A DNA stretch of 64,000 nt from Gigaspora rosea (taxonomy: Eukaryota > Glomeromycota > Glomeromycetes > Diversisporales > Gigasporaceae): the NCBI GenBank assembly GCA_003550325.1, contig QKWP01000421.1, positions 173,921 to 237,920 of the forward strand. The letters are read 5' to 3'. The notes under the pieces are model-generated. The model saw only the letters and a list, made by a program, of their open reading frames with translations, made no database searches and was not told where the DNA came from. How positions within the stretch are numbered: the first letter of the stretch is position 1; every line of letters begins with the position of its first letter. The position numbers were made by a program, and so were the translations under genes. Positions 55,016-64,000 of this stretch are shown here, in pieces.

Positions 55016-58000
55016 ATGACATCAGAATTTTTGAACACATCCGAGGCTATATTTCATGCATTGAAGGATACAAAAGTTTCATATCCCGAAAAGATTATTG
55101 TCGCCACTCATGTGTGGAATTCAGCCGATATATACTTTTTAAACAAAGTAGGATTCTTGTCAGAATGGATTTGTTCAACTTTGATAAAATCAACTGGATT
55201 TCCCGAAACGCGGTAATTATATTTAAATAATGTAACTGTTTAATCGTAAATACTTTATTATTACCAAATTACTTAATAAAAACTTCTTTTAAGGTTTGGG
55301 GAAACTCCACATTTGAATTTAAGTTATTGGAAATTGTTTAAAGAAGCATTGGAAAAGACTAGTGATTCTTCTATATCGTCACCTTTATACAAATTACCTT
55401 TGATTCCTATATTTTCCAGCGTAGTTGGCTATATATCATCATTGGAACCAATAAATAATTACGACGCAGATGATCTGATTGAGCATTTGCTGGAAACAGT
55501 TGATATCTGTTTTCACAAACTTACAATGGAAAGGTCTACCATTTTCAGACCGTCAATAGATCAAATAGTTACATTAACTTTAAATGCTTGCAATTTTATC
55601 ATAGTTATGAATACCTTTTATGACAATTATGTGATTAGCGTTGAGTATAGGCAATCCAGTGTTGTTTTTCTGCGATTTGAGTTATTTTCAAAAATTGTTT
55701 CACTTTTGAAATACAATTTGGTAAAAAGTTCAAATCCAAAGAGGGTAAATATAATATTGTCTTTGTTTAATTAATTATGATGCATGAATAATTTACATAA
55801 TTTATTTTTTACGAACAAGGCATACAATGTGCTTAACGGAAAATTGTTTGATAAACTTCTTCATGTCCGTTCCTTTGTATTTCATCTCAAATCATCAGAA
55901 CGACAAGAAAGCAGTAGATATGTTATATTTAGTAAAATTATCGAGACGATTGATGGCATTTTTCGACATGGACTTTTTCAACAAGATCATATAATAGAAT
56001 ATGTTGCAACCGAATCAAACCAAGATATATCCGATAAAAAAAATGACGGAAGAGGCTTAATTAATCATCATGATCGGTTATTTGATAAATGTCGTGAGAT
56101 TATAAATTCTAAAGATGATAAAAAGCAATCTCAACTAAATGGTACGTCTACCTAATACTTAGGTTTATAAATATACCGAATGTATAGGCATTTCTTTAAT
56201 AAAATTGTTTCAAAATCTCAGTTTTGGAAATTATTCCTTATTGGTATGGATTCTTTGTTGAAGAACTACGCAAAAACTTAGAATATATGCATAGCATTGC
56301 ACCAGGCGAATCAGTTAAGACAATCATAGATAAAAGAAGAACTTTAGAATTCAATTTTTTTTCGGAATTTTGGGCTTTGATTTCTGAAGCGTTGTCAAAT
56401 TTAAAAGATCCAAACCATCTAAAGATAGTGTTTTCGATCCACATAGATTTATTGTCAAAAGTTTCCCAATATAATGTATATCAAATTAAGGGTGACGAGA
56501 TATCTTTGCGACAATTGGAATTTCTTCAAAAAGTCGCCGATTTTTTAATTTCTAAGGCATCTAAAATACAAGGCAAGTTACTTAAAAAAATGACTAGAAT
56601 TTTACTCGATTATCATATGATAACATTTTAAAGTTTGTTTTATAGAAAATGATATAAAAAACATTACTTTTCAAGGATTTAATCTATTGTTGAAACTAGA
56701 ACACAGGGTCGTACAGTCCCATTTTAAATCATTATGTGGTTTGATGCTTCAGGTACCTTAAGTATGGGATTGTTGTGGCTAATTAATGTTTCATCATTTA
56801 CAAGACATTATCTACATTTAGCAATTACATAATGAATCGTTAAACTCATGCTTGACTCTGGGCAAAACTTTGTTAGCCATATACTCTAAATCTCATGAAA
56901 TGGATTTCTATATTAAAAACTTTTTGTCAGCTCTTAATGACATATCAGATGATGCTAATATGATTTTGAAAAATCCATTGTTTTCAAAAGAGCATTTGGA
57001 TGAGTATGAATCATGTACATTTTTTTTATTTTTAGCATTAATTCATACGTTATCTGACATTACAATTTATTTTACCAAGATTTGCGAATAAAATTACCAA
57101 TTATGTGACAATGACTCAAGCATGTGAACTTGTCAATCTGTTTAGTGCTGAATTGTCTAGTTTTTTTTGTCAAGAAATTGATACGAAAACACAAAAAAGG
57201 AGGAAACTAGAAGACAAGGCAGTTAATCCTTGTTTACCGAGAGCGAATCAAATTGAACCACGGATCATCTTTATCGTGAAATTTTTGCAAGCTTTAAAAA
57301 TCACATCAATTTCTAGGAATGAGATAGGAAAAGAGTTTCGATCATTATTCGATTTGTTCGTTTTTCCTATACTATCTACCAAACCCAATGATAGAGATGA
57401 ATGTGATAATGATATTATGATATATGCTGCACTTAGCTTACATCATTGCCTAGTAGATATTTCACCTTTATATTGGGAAAAAGCCGTGACATCAGAATTT
57501 ATTTCGGTTCTGGATAATATTTCATCAATTGATCCAAAAGTAAATCTTTTTTTGGTAAGATATTACAATAGTTGAAGTGATTATTTAGTGTTATAAAGTT
57601 TTTATTATTTAATGCTGAAATAAAAATATTATAACTGGAATTAGAATAAAGTTCGGCTTCAACATGTATACCGTTCAATGATCACAAATAAACTCCAACC
57701 TACAACACATAACGAAACTGAAAATAATGTTAGCATAATACACAAGTATATAACTACTGTCCTCTCTACTCTTGATTATCCTGAAAATGTTGAAATATCA
57801 TGGACAGGATATTTGGTTGATTTGACTAAAGAAAACTTTGTGATCTCAAATTCCATGCTTATTATTAGAGAATGGTTGGATGTTGTGGTGTGAGTGTTAA
57901 CAAAGTCACATTGATAAATTAATATTTTGGTCAACTTAATAATTTTATATTTACACGTTTTGCAGCAATAATTGCCAAAAACAAGAACTTGAATCAATAA

Positions 58001-61000
58001 TGAGATTTATAATCAGAGGATTTGTCACATATTCCATGGGCATGGGCATAAACAATGAAGAAATAAGTATAGAAAGTATATGCATTCAGGTTTTGCATTC
58101 TGCAGAATTTTTTGAGCTACAACCTTTGAGGGGTATTCATTTATTTTAATGTTTGCTTACTGATAATTTTTACATAAATTTATAGCATTTTTTTTTTTTT
58201 GTTCAGACATTTTTTCAAAGGTTTATTTGGAGGAATTATCATCAGTCTTTAAAAACATACATGATATAAACATGATTGAATCTGATCATGATGGCAAGGA
58301 AATAGACATCATTATTGAAATTATATCAAGATGGCATCAACAGGCCTCATTAGTGTTACTGGATTCTATATTGCCTTGTTTCTCATTACCATTATATAAA
58401 CAACCATGGTCAACCAATTTTTTAACAGATGAAACCACTCAAAAAATACATCGTCTTGTCATGCTACTACACTTATTTTCCCCAGAATATTTTGATAGAT
58501 GGGAAGTTAATTGTCTATCTGCATTAGTATTGCTTATAGACAAAGTGATACTTATGCCACAAATTCAACAAAGTAATATATCCATAGATCATTTGAAAAG
58601 TGCAATTTTTTGCAGAAGCCTAATACGTAAATTTTTTCTTGCAACAACTAAACAGGATGATCTACTGGTAGGATAAGATGCTTTTGTAGTAACAATATAT
58701 TATTATATTGCATTCATCTAAAAACTATAAACTTTGTAGTGGAAAAATCAATCATTTATTTTGTGGTGGGTGTCATCTATATGCACCTGTAAGCATCATA
58801 TAAAGATAATTGATGAATCTCAACAAAAAAGTATAAATGGTATAGATATTGTACCCAAGCAATTTATCAGCTTGGTACAGATAACCAATGAAACTATAAT
58901 AATTATATCAAGGTACGGTAAATATTAATAGTAATTTATAACTAATATGATGCTAATAAATTCTGTTCTTTATAGTCACATGTTTGCTAGGTATCGAGAA
59001 AATGAAAATTTTAAAATTGTTGATCACTTGAAGATTATCATTTCCGCATATTCTGTTTATTTGGATCATTCCTTCGATCAAACAAATCTAGTTTTTGACT
59101 TAGTGATAAGTAATATTTGGAATTTTGTTTCTAATTTTTTAAAACTCGGGATAGAATTTTTTGAATCACGCAGGTGAGCATTTCTGACAATGTTCAAAAA
59201 ATTCTAATATATTTAACGTACTAAATCTCATATTTACAGATTTATCCATGGAGTGCATGACCAAGAGATAAATGAAATGTTTGGGACATTACAGCAAAAA
59301 GTTGAGAAAAGTTCATTAAAACTTATTACAACTTATCTAGAGGAATCTTTGCAACAGCTTCAAAGGGACAACAATCTTAAGGGAATTCAAGTTGTACTAA
59401 GACGAATTACTTATTTAGAAGAAGTGTTAAAAGCATATTTGATGTCACTAAAGTATTATAATTTGAGCTTTATTCAACAACAAAATACGGATACCCAAGG
59501 TTTGTGTAATATTATATTAATAAATATTTTTGCATCAGTTAACTAATGATTATACTATATGTACAGTATCTATTATGATTTCTTTGATACAAAAGTTTTT
59601 GTCCATTATAATTGCATTATTATGCTCAGTATCAATCGATACTGTTTATCATGACAAGTCACTTTATGAAGAAACGATAAAAAAATGTGTGACAATCACA
59701 TTAATTATAATGGAGTTTATTCTAATTATCGAATCGAAAATAAGTTTGCAAACTTTTCATAGATTTGTATCATTTATATGGGAAATAATAACAATTTTGT
59801 GTGATAAAGGTAATATGAATATCAAATAAGAATTTTTAAATTTTTAAAACAATAGTGATAATTACACATTTTTGTATTAAATTTAGAATTGCTATTAATA
59901 TATTCTTGTTTAAACAATTACTTTATAGATGTGCAAAGTCAACATTCGAATGAATTGAATAGTAGTTTTGGCAAGTTCATATCAAAATTACCAATTGAAA
60001 AATATGAAGAATTTTCAAGTAATATCATTAATAAATTTGAAGAGTTTCCTTTTACTATACAAAAAAGTAGTACAAATAAAGATTTGAAAATTCTTATACA
60101 TTTTGTTGACATATTTCTTCGTAGTTCCACACATAGTGAGTTTATTATATTCCCAAATAGATGTTACATACTGGTAATTTTATTTAATTTTAACAGATAT
60201 AATTTAATTATTAATAGAGCAACTGTGTTGCTTACAAAAAAAGCTTCCCAATATACTTGCGAGATTATGCAATTTAGGAGGAATTATTGACCAACTACAA
60301 AATGCTATGTTCATTTTAAACATTTTGTCATTTTTAGTTTCTCGTAAGGTAATTAATAATGTAACTTTAAGATAATAAAATTATACTAGTATGATTTTTG
60401 CTATTTAATTGATGATTAATTATTTACTATAAATGTAGGCGTTTTCATTTCGGTCAATTGATATTGGTTTGATACTGTCAACTGTGATTTCATTAACATC
60501 TTCAAAGACAAGTCTCGAATCAGACGAAAAAGGTTATCAAAATTTCTTTGAAGAAGTGTGTCATCTATTATTCAAAATCCTGATACATTGTCGAGAAATT
60601 CTCTACTCAACTATTCCAACATATATCGTTATCATACAATCGATGTTTCATTGTTTCAAATCTCTTGAGGATAAAAAACAAAAAAATGAATCACAAAGTC
60701 GTCGATATGTGACAATATGGGATATACGTCTCAAGAATCCATTACCAATATCAAGTGCCAATTCATTTACAAGGTTATTAACAATGATATCACAAAGAGA
60801 TTCATTAAACAAATCTCATAAAAAAAAGGCAATTTCAACACGTCCATTTATTAAACATGTGCCGTGTTTAATAGCGGAATATTTGAAATTACAAACAGAA
60901 GGTTTTTTAGAACCAATAATTAAAGAAAGTTTAAGACCAGGTGTATATGCACTTTTGGACTTGTGTGATAAACATGAAAGAGACATGATTATGGTTACTT

Positions 61001-61080
61001 TGGATCAGGCTGGGAAAAGCTTGTTTAAAACTTTGTGGACTGAATATAATAAAGATTGGAAATATGTAGGAAGGGGATAA
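55016..61080 (+). CDS. URB2: Urb2/Npa2-family ribosome biogenesis protein, 17 exons
   Basis: Exons: 55016-55212, 55294-55744, 55820-56141, 56222-56572, 56646-56752, 56822-57003, 57080-57554, 57645-57889, 57966-58132, 58207-58667, 58740-58912, 58976-59173, 59240-59499, 59567-59809, 59887-60135, 60218-60348, 60439-61080. They sum to 4854 bases, 1617 residues, one unbroken frame. Introns are 63-90 bases and GT-AG, except intron 4 (56573-56645), which is GC-AG with AAG-GCAAGT. The last exon carries the Urb2/Npa2 C-terminal domain: FIKHVPCLIAEYLKLQTEG, ESLRPGVYALLDLCDKHE, ALD-like TLDQAGKSLFKTLW. The rest is helical-repeat-like and poorly conserved, as usual for the family (yeast about 1170, human about 1520 residues). 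The protein is expected in the nucleolus, in early pre-60S assembly and 25S/5.8S rRNA processing. AATAAA at 61208-61213 may end the transcript. Confidence 0.9.
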
Positions 61081-61359
61081 TTTTATGTTCATTAAGGCTA
61101 TTAACTCTAATAACATTAGTTATTCAAAATAGAAATAGAAATTAAGAATGCTCGTTGTTAAAAGATATGTATATTTGCATTTATATAAAAATAGTTATAA
61201 ATTTATCAATAAAAAACGCACGAGGCTTTAAATACTTCATACAAACTATATATATTTAATTTGCTTTAAAAATGAAAAAAGGTAACAGTGAACTTAATAA
61301 TTTTAATAACTGATTGGAGTCGCTTAAAACCTCACCGTTTAATCATCCCCTCGCGGATT

Positions 61360-61653
61360 CCTTTTATGTCAAGAAAATGATCTACATCCGATGTAAAACG
61401 AAATTTTGATAATAATCCCCCTTTTTTGATTATTTTAACATAGAAAAGCTCTCATTATAGGTAAAATTTCATGATATGCATGTTTTACTTAGAAATCGGG
61501 CTGGTTGTCATAGTAAAATTTTGTGCTATTACGGTTTCTTTGCTGGTTAGCAGGTTGTTTAGGTTACACGAAGATCCGAAGATCCTGCAATTTTTATTGG
61601 TTCCGACGGTGATCTGCAGTGATCTGCGGCTCGGAATTTTCTTGACATAAGGG
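61360..61653. mobile_element. Small TIR element downstream of Urb2
   Basis: CCTTTTATGTCAAGAAAAT and, inverted, CCCTTATGTCAAGAAAAT bound 294 bp. GATCTGCAGTGATCTGCGG and GATCTACATCCGATG-like pieces lie inside the ends. No target duplication could be assigned. It is non-coding. Confidence 0.5.
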
Positions 61654-61889
61654 TGCTCATTTTTAATTCTTTTGTACAGTGCTGTCTTATTGAATAAAGT
61701 TGTTAGTGATAGATTTGGCTTTCAATGCGATCTAGTTTAATTTGGTCTTCAGCGCACTATTTCAAAATTAAATATTTTTATCTGTTTTATCCAGGTATAT
61801 GCACTCATTCATACTGGTTTGGCGAATTTTATTTTAATGATAATTAAGAGATTTCAAAATTAAAAACTTTCCAGTTTATATAACACAAA

Positions 61890-62228
61890 ATGGCAAATTG
61901 CTATTTGAAAAATCGTGCTATGATAAAATGTATTATTTTTCATTATTGTCTCTCATCTTCGGGTATACTGATTTCTACGAAGAACACATATGGGTTTTGT
62001 CCCTTCTGTTATCGAGCAACCCGTAGCCCTTTTGAGCATCGATGTGCTGCTAATATTTCTTCTACATATTTTTATTCTTTTAAAGGCTGCATATCACATG
62101 CTATCATATGCTATGACTGTATTACTTTGGCTGTTGTCATGACAGGTCTTTTCCTATATGTGACTATCGTCCCGACAGGCCACAACAAAACAATACTTAT
62201 AACACAGAGACCTATTTTCCAAATGTGA
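61890..62228 (+). CDS. Unrecognised 112-residue open frame
   Basis: MANCYLKNRAMIK opens a frame with several Cys residues (CPFCYRATRSPFEHRC), weakly reminiscent of a zinc-binding cluster, and a hydrophobic segment near residues 78-98. TATATAAC about 20 bases upstream could be a promoter-like motif. I know no family, there is no second exon, and the frame ends in repeat-like DNA (from about 62230). It may be an orphan gene or chance. Confidence 0.2.
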   Translation: MANCYLKNRAMIKCIIFHYCLSSSGILISTKNTYGFCPFCYRATRSPFEHRCAANISSTYFYSFKGCISHAIICYDCITLAVVMTGLFLYVTIVPTGHNKTILITQRPIFQM

Positions 62229-62229
62229 C

Positions 62230-63104
62230 CCCTAATCCACCACGGCTACCATCCCAGCAGGCCAGTTCAATTGATAGTAACTAACTAATCACTGGGCAGG
62301 GATATATAACCTACCTTTTAATATACTATGCCTATTATCTCATACTTGCTTATTAATCAAGCTTTTATCAATGATCACATATCTAATTACCTCATACTTT
62401 TGTTCAATCAGTCGTGACCATAATCGGGCCTGTTATATGTTTGATCAGGTGACAAAAGATTCGAGACATAAGCTGCTTTGATGCTTACAAATTATTTTAA
62501 ACCTTAATTAATTCTTTTAGTTATTTGATACATAATTTCATTTGATTATAGCAAATTATAATTCTTTGTTCCATATATAATTAAACAAGTACACTTCTAT
62601 ATATTACCTTTATTTATGACTCTAAATCTGTAAACCAATAATTTATTGTAATATCTAATATGACTATCAGATTTTGAATAAACTAATCCTTTATATTTAT
62701 TATAATTTACAACCATTATATATATTACAACTATTTTAACAATTGCAGCTATTACACCACACCAATTACAACAAGCTAAAAAATTATAGCTTTTTAAACA
62801 ATTATGGCAAAAAATTACAATACTGGAATAAAAAGTTGCAACCTTTTAACCTATTAACCTATTACGGCAGCAATTTTAATTTAAATTAATATATTTTTAT
62901 GCAAATAGTAGATTTGAATATGTACAAAAAAAACTTTATATTAAATTATTAATTTATTTTAGGAAATCAATCTTAGAATTTTGTCTAGCATCACTAGTGA
63001 TGCCACTGAAATAGATTTTTGAAAAAGGCCTATTTCGTCTTCATTAGAGAAAATTAAAATTTTTTATAAGGAAGAGCAAATAAAATTTATATAGATATGT
63101 TCCT
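62230..63104. other. Repeat fragments and AT-rich spacer
   Basis: Around 62310-62410, TATGCCTATTATCTCATACT and ACCTCATACTTTTGTTCAA resemble pieces of the 240-bp array at 47400-50030. The remaining sequence is AT-rich with ATTACAAC/ACAATT motifs and no supported gene. Confidence 0.4.
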
Positions 63105-63604
63105 CATATCAGCGGATCGGCGTAATTGGGTCTTTTTTCGATAAACTGTTACATAAAAATTTGCTCCTAAGTAAACGTTGAAAAACTAACAAACGAAGTA
63201 CTTGTTACAACTAACAAAAGAGCCTTTTTGACGCCTAGACAAGTTAAAAAACCAATAAAACTTAATAAAAGAGCTACGCTAAGCTGTAGAAAGAAGTACT
63301 TTTATCGTTTGTTGAAATATTCAGGTGTTTTAGGATGGGTTGGGCATTGAGAAATGGGTTGGTAACTATCAAGGATAAATTTGGAAGCTAATTTTCAAAA
63401 AAATGGCCTTTTTAATATACTTTTGGCTTATAATTAAATACATGAATTTCGTAATTTTCTACGTACTTAATTATAAATACAAAGCTGGTTAAAAAGGCCG
63501 TTTTTGTGAAAATTCGCTTTGTAATAAATTTTCGCGTAAAATTTTTTTGATAATCCTTGATCATGATTGGTCGAGCTAACATGTTACATCGATCCGCCGA
63601 TATG
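63105..63604. mobile_element. MITE D, copy 2 (500 bp, fullest copy)
   Basis: CATATCAGCGGATCGGCGTAA and, inverted, CATATCGGCGGATCGATGTAA form 21-bp ends with few mismatches. The body matches the copy at 16685-17128 at roughly 95% by eye over the shared part. It keeps a segment (GGCCGTTTTTGTGAAAATTC) missing from that copy but present in the old inverted copy at 49315. Confidence 0.78.
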
Positions 63605-63889
63605 TTATAATTTCGTCTATTCAAAAAAAGTATCAAATAATTTCGTCTTTTAAGTAAAATAGGTCAAAAACAATTTTGTCTTCAAATTTTAATTTCGGTT
63701 TTAGAACCCAAAATGCTTTGTCCTCATGTATAAGCATCACATAATCAAAAAATTTTGTTGGCAATGCTAGAGAAAACATATTTTAGCATTACATCTGTAC
63801 CAGATATAATATTATATATTACCTAGTTAACCACTCTAAAAAATTTTGCTACTATTTCACCAGCCAATCAGATTTTGAGATCAGTTGAA

Positions 63890-64000
63890 GGGATGGTGAT
63901 TTTTTGCATTTCACGGAATGCTGCAAAATTACTGAATTAGTAGATAAACACGGAATACGTCAAAAATAGCATAAAATTGTTGCAGAAAGCAGAAATATGG
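63890..64000. mobile_element. Partial copy of the hAT-type MITE of 5063-5461, cut by window end
   Basis: AGGGATGGTGATTTTTTGCA is followed by TTTCACGGAATGCTGCA, matching the right end of the 5063-5461 element read inverted (CAGGGCTGATGATTTTCTGC, then ATTTCACGGAATGC). GAATACGTC and TTGCAGAAAGCAG continue similar motifs. The other end lies beyond the window. From 63605 to 63889 AT-rich DNA includes AATTTTGTTGGCAATGC, perhaps a MITE C terminus. Confidence 0.6.

Noticed and set aside
57004-57035. A 32-base intron in the Urb2 gene using the nearer AG
   Set aside because: It is too short and leads to an immediate stop; the AG at 57078-57079 gives a 76-base intron and keeps the frame.
60136-60197. 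Acceptor at TTTTAACAG near 60196 for Urb2 intron 15
   Set aside because: It puts a stop four codons into the next exon; the AG at 60216-60217 restores the open frame into exon 16.

Overview
This is a very AT-rich, intron-containing eukaryotic window that reads like the repeat-rich genome of an arbuscular mycorrhizal fungus of the Rhizophagus irregularis type. That assignment is an inference from base composition, short introns, the mix of BED-hAT, FAR1-type MULE and CENPB/pogo transposons, and degenerate TTAGGG-like tracts. No database was searched. Only two convincing host genes are present. One is a four-exon GDSL/SGNH hydrolase with an N-terminal membrane anchor (5878-7102). The other is a 17-exon Urb2/Npa2-family ribosome-biogenesis gene (55016-61080, 1617 residues), with one GC-AG intron and all other introns GT-AG.

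Nearly everything else is DNA transposons, their small non-autonomous derivatives (MITEs) and tandem arrays. From left to right: degenerate minisatellites and small terminal-inverted-repeat (TIR) elements (0-5 kb); the GDSL gene (5.9-7.1 kb); MITEs and large palindromes (7.9-12.2 kb); a structurally complete hAT element with perfect 20-bp TIRs, 8-bp target duplication and an uninterrupted 689-residue transposase (12230-15858); a decayed MULE with FAR1-like remnants between long inverted repeats, carrying nested insertions (15.9-23.1 kb); AT-rich DNA with small repeats (23-28 kb); a second, broken hAT carrying two TA-flanked MITEs (29.0-32.9 kb); and a broken pogo-like transposase split by about 7.6 kb of palindromic satellite and foldback DNA (34.1-43.0 kb).

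Further right lie a hAT-type element nested inside another (45454-47295), a long tandem array of about 240-bp units interrupted by a near-perfect palindrome (47.4-50.0 kb), more palindromes (50.7-54.6 kb), the Urb2 gene, and repeats to the window end. No retroelement, virus-like element, tRNA, rRNA or CRISPR array was recognised. The two host genes share no obvious pathway. The main value of the window is its record of nested insertions: many junctions keep readable target duplications, several filled sites can be compared with an unoccupied neighbouring repeat unit, and two insertions can be checked against a transposase reading frame. I found no previously undescribed multi-gene system.
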